A DNA stretch of 64,000 nucleotides from Acidianus manzaensis (GTDB lineage Archaea; Thermoproteota; Thermoprotei_A; Sulfolobales; Sulfolobaceae), in the NCBI RefSeq assembly GCF_002116695.1, contig NZ_CP020477.1:541001-605000 (forward strand), in the 5' to 3' direction. The stretch's first letter is position 1. The number at the start of each line of letters is the position of its first letter. Positions 20,254 through 38,667 of the stretch are shown here, piece after piece. The notes under the pieces were generated by a model that saw only the letters and a list, made by a program, of their open reading frames with translations, did no database searches and was not told the DNA's origin. The translations under genes were made by a program, and so were the position numbers.

Positions 20254-20350
20254 ACATGTATAATAGTGTTAGAAAATAAAAACTTTTATAATGATAAATA
20301 GTTATTTTAAATCTAAGCTTAGTTCATTAAATAACATGTAAATTGTCAAA

Positions 20351-20396
20351 TATATCATATCAAATTAATATTTAGCTAATATTAATTAGTGATATA
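20351..20396. repeat. Nested perfect inverted repeats, A+T rich
   Basis: Inner arms AATTAATATT (20363-20372) and AATATTAATT (20378-20387) are perfect 10-bp complements around a 5-base centre; outer arms TATATCA (20351-20357) and TGATATA (20390-20396) add 7 bp with small internal loops. The element lies in the 240-bp gap after the metallophosphoesterase stop and before the CBS gene promoter, both leftward. It could be an operator, a transcript-end hairpin or chance in A+T-rich DNA. The rest of 20254-20493 shows no coding signal. Confidence 0.35.
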
Positions 20397-20493
20397 CAAT
20401 ATTAGTTTTTAAGTTTTATATGTGATTTTTTATATAATTATATATAGATTTTCGTAAGTATTATTAAATATTTTAATAATGTGAATTGTGGCT

Positions 20494-21462
<969 letters not shown>

Positions 21463-21625
21463 GTTTAACTATCGTTATATATCATATTTAAAACTGATTA
21501 TAAAACTACTAATACGAACTATATATATTCATAATTATGAGTTTCTATTACAGAGTATTTCTAGCTATATTTTAAGCTTTACAATAGTTAACACTATAGG
21601 AATTAATTAAACCTATTATAATTTA

Positions 21626-21740
21626 TATGGGAGGGAGTTTTCCGAGTATCTCGACTGTCTCTCAGAGTAGAGATGTATCTTCGAATCGATGAAAGGAATC
21701 CTCACCTTTAGGCGGAGAGGGGGTCAGTATAGAAGATTTA
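21626..21740 (+). ncRNA. Candidate structured ncRNA, G+C-rich intergenic island
   Basis: The 357-bp gap 21463-21819 has A+T-rich flanks around a sharply G+C-rich core (21628-21730). Small stems are visible: CGAG/CTCG (about 21638-21648), TCTCT/AGAGA (about 21655-21674), and CTCACC-TTTA-GGCGGAG (21701-21717). A box AATTAATTAAAC near 21600-21610 would start transcription near 21630. No C/D box pattern fits on either strand. The motif TTTAGG...TCAGT (21707-21728) recurs in the 240-380 island. Compositional contrast and stems support RNA; identity is unknown. Confidence 0.4.
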
Positions 21741-21819
21741 ACTTGTATGACGGTTAGATTAAGTTTAAATCTATGGTAAAATAAATAGGGATAACTAAAG
21801 AGTAGAGTGGAAGATCAAG

Positions 21820-23124
<1,305 letters not shown>

Positions 23125-23128
23125 TATC

Positions 23129-24034
23129 TTACAACTTTCTTGTTAGTTCTTTAACTTTTTTCGCTAATATTGGAGCTAAGGCAAATCCAAATTTGTATCC
23201 TCCTACTATTATGAGGTTTTTATACGGATTTAATAATACTGGTTCACCAGTACTATTTACTGATCTAAATCCTACTCTTATTTCTAAATTGCTAGTAGAA
23301 AAATCTATAATGTTTTTAAATGTATTTATTGTTTTTGAAATTTGATTGTAGTCAATATCTAATGACTGGGTATTAGTAGAATCTCCGTTCATATATAATT
23401 TTTTTCCTTGTACAGCTATTCTATCATTTACTATTAATATTCCATTTAGTGTATTTTTGGTATTAGCAAGAATTAAGTGTCCTTTGTATGGCTGTAGTGT
23501 GATAAAATTTTGTAAGAGATTTTGTAATAAATAGCTTGCAGTTATTATATAGAAATCTCCTTTAAGCCTTTCATTATTGTCCAAAACTATACTCTCAACA
23601 AAATTATTAGTTATGTTTATTTTTGTAACTCGTGTATTTTTTAAATTTACCCCTAGTGATAAACTATTAATTAAATCTTCTCCTTCTACGAAAAAACCAT
23701 TATCAAAGTATTCTGCTTCTTCCAAATTTACTTCTGGTTCAATACTTTTTATTTCATCTTTATATAATAATTTACCTCCTATTCTATTCTCTGCATGTCT
23801 TAAAATATGAGTCTTTTTATAGAATATATTATGTTCTTTGCAGATTTTGGAATATTCTTCTTCTGCTTTTATACATTCATCATAATGATTACCACATAAA
23901 GGAGGAAAAATACTCCATAAACTAGCTTGTGAATTTCTATATTTTTCTCTTTTTTCTTCTATTACAATAGAATCATCAAATTGCATTGCGGTAAATAATC
24001 CTGTTATTCCTCCTCCAACGATAACAGTAGTCAT
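23129..24034 (-). CDS. FAD-dependent oxidoreductase (DAO family)
   Basis: 301-aa flavoprotein of the D-amino-acid oxidase / glycerol-3-phosphate dehydrogenase fold. The dinucleotide motif VIVGGGITGLFTA is at the N-terminus, with the acidic end of beta-2 at VIEE; the C-terminal FAD motif reads NLIIVGGYKFGFALAPILAKK. It is shorter than typical DAO enzymes (about 350-380). It shares an operon with D-aminoacyl-tRNA deacylase (4-bp gap), which hints at D-amino-acid metabolism, but substrate is not shown. A second DAO-type gene lies at 62597-63682. Divergent from thioredoxin. Confidence 0.85.
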   Translation of the reverse strand: MTTVIVGGGITGLFTAMQFDDSIVIEEKREKYRNSQASLWSIFPPLCGNHYDECIKAEEEYSKICKEHNIFYKKTHILRHAENRIGGKLLYKDEIKSIEPEVNLEEAEYFDNGFFVEGEDLINSLSLGVNLKNTRVTKINITNNFVESIVLDNNERLKGDFYIITASYLLQNLLQNFITLQPYKGHLILANTKNTLNGILIVNDRIAVQGKKLYMNGDSTNTQSLDIDYNQISKTINTFKNIIDFSTSNLEIRVGFRSVNSTGEPVLLNPYKNLIIVGGYKFGFALAPILAKKVKELTRKL

Positions 24035-24038
24035 ATGA

Positions 24039-24075
<37 letters not shown>

Positions 24076-24094
24076 CCAAGTAAAAGATTATCAT

Positions 24095-24511
24095 ATGAGT
24101 GTAGATAATGATCCTGAACTAAATAAGTTATTACAGAAAAAAATTAAAGAGATAATGAAGGATAGTAAAGTTATGCAAGAAAATCAAAAAGCAGGAGAAG
24201 TAGCACATTTAGATAGCAATACTTTTGACCAGTTTATTAAATCTCATAAAGTAGCTGTAGTTGATTTTTGGGCTGAGTGGTGCGCTCCATGTATAATGTT
24301 ATCACCTATTATTGAAGAATTAGCTAAAGATTATCCTGATGTTGGGTTTGGAAAAGTAAACTCTGATGAGAACCAGGACATAGCAGGTAGATATGGTGTA
24401 ATGAGTTTACCTACAGTATTGTTCTTTAAGAATGGTGAACCAGTAGACGAAGTTATAGGTGCAGTTCCAAGAGAAGAAATAGAAATGAGAATAAAACAAC
24501 TAATAGAGTGA
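24095..24511 (+). CDS. Thioredoxin
   Basis: 138-aa thioredoxin with active site WCAPC (62-66) in VDFWAEWCAPC, cis-Pro loop SLPTVLFF and the conserved GxxP-type end. The first 35 residues form a charged helical extension not found in minimal thioredoxins. The frame stays open back to 24035, but the box CTTTTTAAAT (24063-24072) lies 26 bases before the ATG at 24095, so the start is set there. The next gene begins 7 bp after the stop. Could reduce the 1-Cys Bcp encoded at 3728-4177 (inference). Confidence 0.94.
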   Translation: MSVDNDPELNKLLQKKIKEIMKDSKVMQENQKAGEVAHLDSNTFDQFIKSHKVAVVDFWAEWCAPCIMLSPIIEELAKDYPDVGFGKVNSDENQDIAGRYGVMSLPTVLFFKNGEPVDEVIGAVPREEIEMRIKQLIE

Positions 24512-24518
24512 AATTATA

Positions 24519-25146
24519 ATGAAGCCTTTGCTACTTGGCATAGATGGGTTAAGTTATACTAGTTTTATGAAATGTAATCCTAGATTTCTTTTAACACTCT
24601 TTAGTACTACATTTAGAGGAGTGGTAGTAAATAGAAAGCCTCAGCATCCAGCATCTTCCTGGCTATCAGTTTTAGAAATGACGGAAATAAAAGATAATAA
24701 ATTCATAAAAGTTGATGAAACACCTAAGTTACTTAAAGACACAAATGCTGTAGCTATAAATCTACCTATATCTAATCCTACTTACGGCGAAGTAAGTATA
24801 CCTTATAATGATGGTGTCTCAGCTAAAGATGAGATAGATAAGGTTGTGAATTCAATTCTGGAAGAGTTAGAAGATAGGCCAGTAATAGCAGACATATCAG
24901 CATTAGATAGACTATTACATAATTCTCAGACGAATAAGTGTGAATTATATAAGGAAATTGATGATGCAGTAAAGAAAATTTTACATAAAGCTGATGAATT
25001 TATATTGTTCTCGCCTTATGGAGAACCCAAATCAGATCAACTTTGTGATCATGAAGATTATGGAGTTTATATCTCAACTGTTCCTAGACCAAATGAGCAT
25101 GATGTAGTAAAATTACCAGAAATAGGGTTGTTATTCAAAAGGGTTG

Positions 25147-25160
<14 letters not shown>
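24519..25160 (+). CDS. Compact alkaline-phosphatase-superfamily protein
   Basis: 213 aa resembling a shortened type I phosphodiesterase / nucleotide pyrophosphatase. Visible traces of the metal-binding fold are LLLGIDGLSYTSF (first Asp), HPASSWLSVLEM where the Ser/Thr nucleophile region should be, IADISALDRLLHNS (DRxxH) and LFSPYGEPKSDQLCDHED in place of the SDHG motif. Typical family members are about 400 aa or more. So this is either a minimal enzyme or a degenerate one. Co-transcribed with thioredoxin (7-bp gap). The 3' end overlaps the convergent NTPase by 14 bp. Confidence 0.68.
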
Positions 25161-25683
<523 letters not shown>

Positions 25684-25693
25684 ATTAGTGTAT

Positions 25694-28135
<2,442 letters not shown>

Positions 28136-28307
28136 ACATAATCACCTTTTCTGATCCCCAGTATATTATATACCTAGGCTATACTTAAATCCATCTTGAA
28201 ATTTATTAGTAAATTTTTATGGAAAAAAATTGATAAACTATGTTAAAAATCTCTTAGCATAATTCATGAAAGAAAATTTTTAAAATAAAAACTACACAAA
28301 GATGCAT

Positions 28308-28445
28308 ATGAGCGAGAAAAAAGAAGAAATAAATAGCTTTTCGGATTTGATAAAAGCATTGTTTAAGTATGACAATTGGTATCTAGGAGGATTTGTAGTA
28401 GCATTAATTTTGTTTATAATATTCGATTTAGTAGTATATAAATAG
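28308..28445 (+). CDS. Small single-span membrane protein, 45 aa
   Basis: A short frame in the 390-bp gap 28136-28525. The product starts MSEKKEEINSFSDL and has one hydrophobic span (WYLGGFVVALILFIIFDLVV) before ending YK. A T/A box ATTTTTAAAAT (28274-28284) lies about 26 bases before ATG codons at 28302 and 28308, supporting leaderless expression. The charged N-terminus implies a cytoplasmic N-end. It does not match SecE, Sec61-beta or known small oxidase subunits by eye. Function unknown. Confidence 0.6.
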   Translation: MSEKKEEINSFSDLIKALFKYDNWYLGGFVVALILFIIFDLVVYK

Positions 28446-28525
28446 GTAAATATTTTTTTCTATAAACAAAACAGTAATAAAGAAGTTTTATAAAGCAGTT
28501 AAATATAAACAAATGTGGGATTAAT

Positions 28526-29098
<573 letters not shown>

Positions 29099-29107
<9 letters not shown>

Positions 29108-29734
29108 ATTGCAAAAACTTATAAGTCTACAAACTACCTGTTGCGTTTCCAAAATTTTTTCACTTATTGAAAATGACTTTGTAAATACATCTTTAACTTC
29201 TTCGGAAAAATCCCCATGTTGAAATCCTCCTACTCCTATTAAGAATTTATCATTACATAATGACGTTATTTTAGTTTTTTCTCCGTGCTCTGATAATAAA
29301 ATAGGAACATATTCTTTCGTCAAATCTTTTAATTTTATATTAAGTATTTCCATTAGCGGTTCTGCAGAATTAGGAGGTACTTTTCCAATTTTTAATAGTT
29401 GTTCCATAAGAGGAACGAATCTATTATAATTCTTTGGGGGTCGCATTTTTGTGTTTACTTTTATTATTTTAGAATTTATTGTATGAATATATAAATTCTT
29501 TATAAGATCTCTTTCTGATAATAACATTATTAAAGCCATATGTATTATGTCTGGTCTTCCTCTTTTTTGCCAATAATCTAATTTTTTCATTGCATGAAAA
29601 TGAATTGATATGTCTAACAGTGTTTCTTCTGGATTTTTACCCCTCTTTTTTGCGTTCTGTATAACTGATTTTTCATTGATAATTTCTTTAGGGACTAATT
29701 CAAGGCCAGAATCTAGTAAAATTACATTAAGCAT
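29099..29734 (-). CDS. nep1: rRNA pseudouridine N1-methyltransferase Nep1
   Basis: SPOUT-class enzyme that N1-methylates a hypermodified pseudouridine in helix 35 of 16S rRNA, and a ribosome assembly factor. Recognisable blocks: NVILLDSGLELVPKEI, LLDISIHFHAM, KRGRPDIIHMALI, TKMRPPKNYNRFVPLMEQLL and the knot motif IGVGGFQHGDF. The frame is open back to 29785, but the extra residues form a hydrophobic leader foreign to the family; ATG 29734 gives 211 aa, the normal size. Divergent from Rnp4, another RNA-processing gene. Confidence 0.92.
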
Positions 29735-29767
29735 AAATATAGTGAAAAACAAAGCCAATAAAGGATT

Positions 29768-30088
29768 ATGGTAAACAAGAGGCAACTTAAAAGAAGAGCT
29801 ATAGAATTAATAGACTTAGCTATTGAAGAGGCAAAAAATGGAGACCTAGATCTTGCCAAAAAATATGTTAAACTTGCCAGAGATTATGCAAAATATGGTC
29901 GATTTAAATTACCTTTAGAGTATAGAAGAAAATATTGCAGAAAATGCAATGTTCCTCTTATTCCAGGCAAAACTCTTAGAGTAAGAATTAAATCAAAGAT
30001 TTTAATTAGAAGTTGCTTAGAATGTGGGTGGATAAGAAGATATGAACTCAGAAATAAACGATGTAAAACAACAACATGCAACAATTAG
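29768..30088 (+). CDS. rnp4: Ribonuclease P protein component 4 (Rpp21 homologue)
   Basis: 106-aa subunit of archaeal RNase P, which trims tRNA 5' leaders. An N-terminal pair of helices (KRRAIELIDLAIEEAKNGDLDLAKKYVKLARDYAKY) that binds Rpp29 is followed by a zinc ribbon with CRKCNVPLIPG and CLECGW. All four Zn cysteines are present. First gene of a three-gene operon with a CRM protein (46-bp overlap) and DUF371. Divergent from nep1. Confidence 0.93.
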   Translation: MVNKRQLKRRAIELIDLAIEEAKNGDLDLAKKYVKLARDYAKYGRFKLPLEYRRKYCRKCNVPLIPGKTLRVRIKSKILIRSCLECGWIRRYELRNKRCKTTTCNN

Positions 30089-30287
30089 AATAGGTAAAAA
30101 TGGATTAACTGATGGTATTTTAAATGAAATAAAAAGACAATTAAAACAGAAAAAGATAATTAAAATAAAAATTGCGTCAGAAATAAACGAAGATAGAAGA
30201 GACTTTGCTAAAAGAGTAGCTGAAATTACAGAATCAGAACTTATAGAAGTTAGAGGATATACATTTATCCTGAGGAAAAATGATTAG
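30042..30287 (+). CDS. YhbY/CRM-domain RNA-binding protein
   Basis: 81-aa single CRM domain protein, a small RNA-binding fold associated in bacteria with ribosomal subunit precursors. The family GxxG-type loop reads IRIGKNGLTDGI and the strand IKIKIASEIN and final VRGYTFILRKN fit the domain. The gene starts inside the rnp4 coding region (47-bp overlap), showing tight operon packing and probable translational coupling. A role in ribosome or RNase P RNA biogenesis is suggested by its neighbours. Confidence 0.88.
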   Translation: MNSEINDVKQQHATIRIGKNGLTDGILNEIKRQLKQKKIIKIKIASEINEDRRDFAKRVAEITESELIEVRGYTFILRKND

Positions 30288-30756
30288 TTACGATTCATTT
30301 ACAATATATGGTCACCATAATGTTCTAGCTTTACATGAAACAACATTAGAATTTACAAAAGAGAATTTTCTAACGCCAAGAGGCGATTGTATAATTGGAA
30401 TAAACTCAACTAAAGCTATAAAAGATCTTGATAATAAAGTGAAAGAAATTCTAAAAAATAATGGATATGGTTATGTAATATTAAAAGTAGGAAATTATTT
30501 AGACATAATAAAAGGTAGAGGGGATGAAAAACTCACATTTTCTAACGAAATTAAAATGATTATTAGGAAATCTACGTTTATCTCAGATTCAACTTTATTA
30601 ATTAAAGCAGATAAGTCGGCTAAAGATATAAATAGGGACATAATTAATTTACTAAAACAAGGTAACAAAGGTTTAGTTACTGTTATCGCATCTGATATAC
30701 CCCTTAAAGATGAAGAGGTCCTTAGAATATTCGTTAATTTTAACCCATCTATCTGA
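30280..30756 (+). CDS. DUF371 family protein
   Basis: 158 aa archaeal conserved protein of unknown function. Diagnostic start: GHHNVLALHETTLEFTKE followed by LTPRGDCIIGINSTKAI, with HxNV and RGDCI blocks that look catalytic or ligand-binding. It overlaps the upstream CRM gene by 8 bp and is the last gene of the rnp4 operon, so a link to RNA metabolism is plausible but unproven. Its 3' 84 bp overlap the convergent methyltransferase gene, an unusually long antisense overlap. Confidence 0.88.
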   Translation: MISYDSFTIYGHHNVLALHETTLEFTKENFLTPRGDCIIGINSTKAIKDLDNKVKEILKNNGYGYVILKVGNYLDIIKGRGDEKLTFSNEIKMIIRKSTFISDSTLLIKADKSAKDINRDIINLLKQGNKGLVTVIASDIPLKDEEVLRIFVNFNPSI

Positions 30757-31425
30757 ATTTATATTATGTAAATTCTCTTCTTTATCCAAAATATAGATAA
30801 TTAAAATATGTTTTGTTATTCTACACAATTCAGAAATAAAATTCCTTATCATTGTAGGATTATCTGCATATACTTTATCAAAAGATTTATCCCTAAAAGG
30901 CAAAAATGTTGCATCATACTGTACAATATCAATTTCTCTTATACACTTCTTATTTAGTTCTATAGATTTTTTTAGCATATATAAGCCATCTATATTAAGA
31001 TCTCCAGCTACTAGGTAGTTACTAACTAATGATACATTTAATGCTATTCCTCCATATGCAGTAAACGCATCCAGAATTCTCTCATTTTTTTCTACTTCGT
31101 TCCTTATATTTAATCTTTCAGATCCTAGTGAAGGATTAACGTAAACTTTAGAAATATCTATATAAAATCTTAAGTTATTTTCCTTGAAAACCGTTTCTGT
31201 AATATGTTGTCCTCCAGCAAATTCTAATTCGCTTATTCTGAAGTTTCCTTTAACTCTTCTTTTTATATATACTGCCTTTACTCTTGGAGAAATTGTCATA
31301 ATTGCTTTAGCTAATTCTTCTTTATCTACTTCAGTTCTTGGAGAAACTATTGCTATATTTCCTATGACGTAGAAACTTCTTACTCCTTTTATTATATCCC
31401 TTAGTTTAGGAGTTTTATTCAACAC
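30673..31425 (-). CDS. Trm5/Tyw2-like (Met-10+) tRNA methyltransferase, divergent
   Basis: 250 aa related to the archaeal m1G37/wyosine enzymes. The family block GGQHITETVFKENNLRFYIDISKVYVNPSLGSERLNI and SAM motif RILDAFTAYGGIAL are visible. The canonical FAG(V)G reads FTAYGG and the NxP(P) motif reads DNPTM, and the length is well below about 330, so this may be a Taw2-type or minimal Trm5 paralogue. The start is GTG. The C-terminus overlaps DUF371 antisense for 84 bp. Whether it is catalytically active cannot be told. Confidence 0.8.
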   Translation of the reverse strand: MLNKTPKLRDIIKGVRSFYVIGNIAIVSPRTEVDKEELAKAIMTISPRVKAVYIKRRVKGNFRISELEFAGGQHITETVFKENNLRFYIDISKVYVNPSLGSERLNIRNEVEKNERILDAFTAYGGIALNVSLVSNYLVAGDLNIDGLYMLKKSIELNKKCIREIDIVQYDATFLPFRDKSFDKVYADNPTMIRNFISELCRITKHILIIYILDKEENLHNINSDRWVKINEYSKDLFIFKGYIRCDNSN

Positions 31426-31487
31426 AGAATTAGCCTTATATTAAAGGTAAAAAATTTTCTAAGAATTTTATTCTAAATAATTCTCTC

Positions 31488-32489
<1,002 letters not shown>

Positions 32490-32505
32490 ATGTTTTCACA
32501 AATTC

Positions 32506-32537
<32 letters not shown>

Positions 32538-32601
32538 TAGTTGAACATATAAAAAGATAAACAGTAAAATATATTAGATCTTCCATTTTATTATCTAGCA
32601 A

Positions 32602-33997
<1,396 letters not shown>

Positions 33998-34052
33998 CGT
34001 AAGTTAAAATGTAAGATAAGATTATTATAACTAGTGCTCTTTAAGTCAATAG

Positions 34053-34805
34053 ATGAAAGTAAAAATCGTAAGTAAGCCTTCACAACAAGTTCAACAAATA
34101 ACACAAAAAATAGTAGAGATTTCCAGACAATTAGGTTTTACTATAGTTAATAATGAAGAGCCAGATGTGATAATAGCAGTAGGAGGAGATGGAACTTTAT
34201 TAAAAGCTATCAAACTAGGTAAGCCAGTAATTACAGTTAAAGCTGGAAGGAGAGGATTCTTAATGGATATAGAACCAAATTCTATAGAAGATGCACTAAA
34301 AAGATTAAAGGCATCAAATTATACTATTGAAGAATATCCATTACTAGAAGTAAAGGGCGATGGATTTTCCTCTTTATCATTTAATGAAATAGGAATATTA
34401 GCAGATCAACCAGAAACTATAGTTCTAGATTTATCTTTTTTAGAAACAGAGTTAACGGTTGAAGGTGATGGAGTTCTAATATCTACTCCACAAGGTTCTT
34501 CTGGTTGGAGTTTATCTGCAACAGGTAGCGTAATTTATGGTTTAAAAGGTTTAGAAATAGCGCTAGTGAATCCTGTTTTAAGCCCTTTAAGATCAATTAT
34601 AATACCATTTACAGAAATTTACGTTACAATTAAGTCAAAGGGTTATCCTCAAAAAATTAGAATAACTGCAGATGGCGATATTATAGAAACATTACCTACG
34701 AATTCTAAGATAGTGATAAAAGAAAGCAATAAAAAAGGCATAATTTATAGATTCTATAAAACAAATCTATTGAGAGGAATCTTGTGTGGTTCAAATTGTG
34801 TTTGA
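34053..34805 (+). CDS. nadK: NAD kinase
   Basis: 250-aa enzyme that phosphorylates NAD to NADP. The catalytic GGDG lies at 44-47 (IIAVGGDGTLLKAI) and the second block ISTPQGSSGWSLSATG matches the conserved TPTGSTAYSLSAGG region with substitutions. T/A box near 34023 gives a leaderless ATG. It overlaps nob1 by 20 bp, implying translational coupling between NADP supply and rRNA maturation genes by position only. Confidence 0.93.
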   Translation: MKVKIVSKPSQQVQQITQKIVEISRQLGFTIVNNEEPDVIIAVGGDGTLLKAIKLGKPVITVKAGRRGFLMDIEPNSIEDALKRLKASNYTIEEYPLLEVKGDGFSSLSFNEIGILADQPETIVLDLSFLETELTVEGDGVLISTPQGSSGWSLSATGSVIYGLKGLEIALVNPVLSPLRSIIIPFTEIYVTIKSKGYPQKIRITADGDIIETLPTNSKIVIKESNKKGIIYRFYKTNLLRGILCGSNCV

Positions 34806-35256
34806 TACTGCAGGTTTTTTAGCAGGATTAGAAAATTCATTCAATAAAGTATATACTACAATTGAAGTTATAAGCGAAGTTAAAGATTATGATTCATCTA
34901 AAATGCTAGATTATGCTATGTCTTCAGGTAAGGTAGTCGTACTAGCGCCTTCAATAAACAGTTTAAAAAAAGTTAGAGTAATACTTAAAGACATTAATGA
35001 GAAAACACTATCTAAAGCTGATATTTCTGTAATAGGTTTAGCTATAGATTTATCTCCTTCCATAGTTTTTACCGACGATTTATCTGTGCAAAATGTACTA
35101 TATAAATTAAATATAGAATTTAAGTCAGTAAAGCTAGGTTATCATATTACCAAAACTAGAAAATTTAAATATAAATGTATTAATTGTAATAAAACATTTT
35201 CTAATTATATTTCTGAATGTCCTTATTGTGGTGGTAAAATCATCAAAAATTTATAG
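34786..35256 (+). CDS. nob1: Endoribonuclease Nob1 (PIN domain plus zinc ribbon)
   Basis: 156-aa archaeal Nob1-like nuclease that matures the 3' end of 16S rRNA. The PIN domain opens with IVFDTAGFLAG (first catalytic Asp), has DISVIGLAIDL and IVFTDDLSVQN acidic residues; a C-terminal zinc ribbon has CINC and CPYC. The start is GTG at 34786 inside nadK, with GAGAGGA as a plausible ribosome site. No alternative ATG would preserve the first PIN strand. Operon with nadK. Confidence 0.88.
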   Translation: MVQIVFDTAGFLAGLENSFNKVYTTIEVISEVKDYDSSKMLDYAMSSGKVVVLAPSINSLKKVRVILKDINEKTLSKADISVIGLAIDLSPSIVFTDDLSVQNVLYKLNIEFKSVKLGYHITKTRKFKYKCINCNKTFSNYISECPYCGGKIIKNL

Positions 35257-35300
35257 AAAAAAGGAAGAAAAGTTTAATTTAGAATCTGCATAAGTATCTT

Positions 35301-36188
35301 ATGGAATTTAAAAGCATTATTAATGCTATCATAGCAAGAGGTACTAATTTAAATGCGCTAGCAAACTTATTGTCTCAGCCTTCATCTAAGATTAGGCAAA
35401 TGTTAAAGATTTTATTTGAAAAATATTCTTTATCAGTTTTTACCACATTTAACTCAGAAAGCTTTGGGCTAAAGAAAATAGCACTAATATGTAATAATTC
35501 TAAGTTACAAATTGAAACTGAGAAAAAACTATTTATACCCTTATTAAACTTATTTAGATCAGATTTTGAAGAAAATAAATTCATTAACATCTTGTATTAT
35601 ACAGACTACTCATCATTACAATCTATTTATAGAGCAGTTGAAACTTTGAAAAGCAACGATTTAGTTAATTGTGAAATACAAGAGATAAAAAATGTCGTAA
35701 AATACAATAGAGATATTAACTGCTTTAACTTTGAAACAAATAAATGGATATGCGAAAATAAAATTCAAGTTAAATCCAAATTCTATCAAATCACTCCAGA
35801 TGAAGACGATATAAAACTTACAACCATGCTTCAAGTTAATCCATCAATTCCTTACTTTTATCACCCACATTATAATCACATTAAAAAAGTGTTGGAAGGT
35901 TTTATGTATACTTTAGGTAACAAGGATTTTATTATTGATGCAATATCTGAAAGCGACATCTCAGATTATTTCAGTGACGTAATATGGTCAGTAGAAGCAC
36001 AAGATAAATATATTTTAGAATTACATGTTAATTACGATGATTTAGAAAAAACCATCAATAAATTAAAGCAATATAAAGTAGACTTTATATTAGCTCCGCG
36101 TTCGCCTTACTATGCAGAAGGATATACTATACCTTTTGAGATATTTAAAGAAAAACAGTGGAAGTTTCCAAAAATATTAATACAATAA
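35301..36188 (+). CDS. Putative winged-helix/unknown regulatory protein, 295 aa
   Basis: No named family. The N-terminus (IINAIIARGTNLNALANLLSQPSSKIRQMLKIL) looks like a helix-turn-helix followed by a beta wing (SLSVFTTFNSESFGLKKIALIC). Two further blocks in the middle and C-terminus resemble regulator ligand domains. By eye its N-terminal pattern parallels the 239-aa protein at 26557-27276, so the two may be paralogues. T/A box at 35271-35280 is 26 bases before the ATG, predicting a leaderless start. Confidence 0.68.
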   Translation: MEFKSIINAIIARGTNLNALANLLSQPSSKIRQMLKILFEKYSLSVFTTFNSESFGLKKIALICNNSKLQIETEKKLFIPLLNLFRSDFEENKFINILYYTDYSSLQSIYRAVETLKSNDLVNCEIQEIKNVVKYNRDINCFNFETNKWICENKIQVKSKFYQITPDEDDIKLTTMLQVNPSIPYFYHPHYNHIKKVLEGFMYTLGNKDFIIDAISESDISDYFSDVIWSVEAQDKYILELHVNYDDLEKTINKLKQYKVDFILAPRSPYYAEGYTIPFEIFKEKQWKFPKILIQ

Positions 36189-36225
36189 ACTAAGAATTTA
36201 TTTACTAAAGATCTTAATTTATCTT

Positions 36226-37309
36226 GTGTTTTGTCTAGATTTTAGATCACAAATACCTATAACGAAAAATTTAATATACCTTAACCATGCAGCTATTTCT
36301 CCAACTCCTTTAGAAGTGCTATTCGAAAGCTTTAGATATCTATATCAAGTTTCAAACTATGGGTCTATAGCTGATAATGAAGAAGAAAAAGACGAGTTTA
36401 TGAAAATAAGAAATAATATAGCAAAACTAATAAATGCTAATCCATTAGAAATATCCCTAGTTCCAAATACAAGTTATGGAATAAATATTATTGCACATGG
36501 TTTAAACTTAGAAAAAGGAGATAATGTAGTAACTGATTCTTTAGAATTTCCTGCAACTGTTTATCCTTTCCTAAAATTAAAAGATAAAGGAGTAGATACT
36601 AGAATAGTAGATGTAACAGTAGATAATTTCGAACAAGAAATAATTAATCATATTGATGAAAATACTAAACTAGTATCAATTAGCCATGTTAGTTTTAATA
36701 CAGGAATTAAAATTGATGTAAAAAAGATATCCGAAAAAGCAAAAAAAGTGAACGCTTTTATCCTTTTGGATATTATCCAAAGTGCAGGAGCTACAAGAGT
36801 TGACGTAAAAGATATGAACATAGATTTTGCTGTTGCAGGTGGTTATAAATGGTTAATGTCACCACAAGGTTCTGGATTTTTATATATAAAATCTGGATTA
36901 ATGGAAGATCCTCCTTTTTATGGTTGGAAATCTTCTAAAGAATATTTAAAATTCAATGCAAAAGAGTTTGAACTAGAAAAAGGTCCAAGAAGATTTGAAA
37001 TAGGAACTATAGATATTGCAGCTAATTTAGGATTATCCAAATCTTCTGAGATAATTTCCTCACATATGTCTGAGATAGAGGATAGAGTAAACTACCTATC
37101 TTCATATGCTATAGATTTAGCAGAAGACAAAAAGTTAGATGTTATAACACCTAAAAATAAGAAAGCAGGTATAGTAGTAGTAAAAGTTAAAAATGCTAAA
37201 AAATTAGCAGAGAAATTAGTAGAAAATAAAATAATAGTATCACCTAGAGGAGAAGGAATAAGAATATCTACTCACTTTTACAATACTGAAGAAGAAATAC
37301 GACAAGCAG

Positions 37310-37338
<29 letters not shown>
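36226..37338 (+). CDS. Class V aminotransferase-fold PLP enzyme
   Basis: 370 aa, fold type I. N-terminal NLIYLNHAAISPTP, ISHVSFNTGIKIDVKKI, the ILLDIIQSAGATRVDV Asp-Gln region and the PLP lysine in VAGGYKWLMSPQGSG are typical of the kynureninase/isopenicillin-N-epimerase-like branch. The catalytic Cys loop of cysteine desulfurases is missing (only Cys3 is present), so an IscS/SufS role is unlikely. The start is GTG, with a T/A box about 26 bases before. Convergent overlap of 29 bp with nadA; functional link to NAD synthesis is only positional. Confidence 0.82.
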
Positions 37339-38266
<928 letters not shown>

Positions 38267-38281
38267 GTTCGATTATGAAAA

Positions 38282-38632
<351 letters not shown>

Positions 38633-38667
38633 TAATTAATTAAGTTATTAGCAAGTAAAGAAATATC

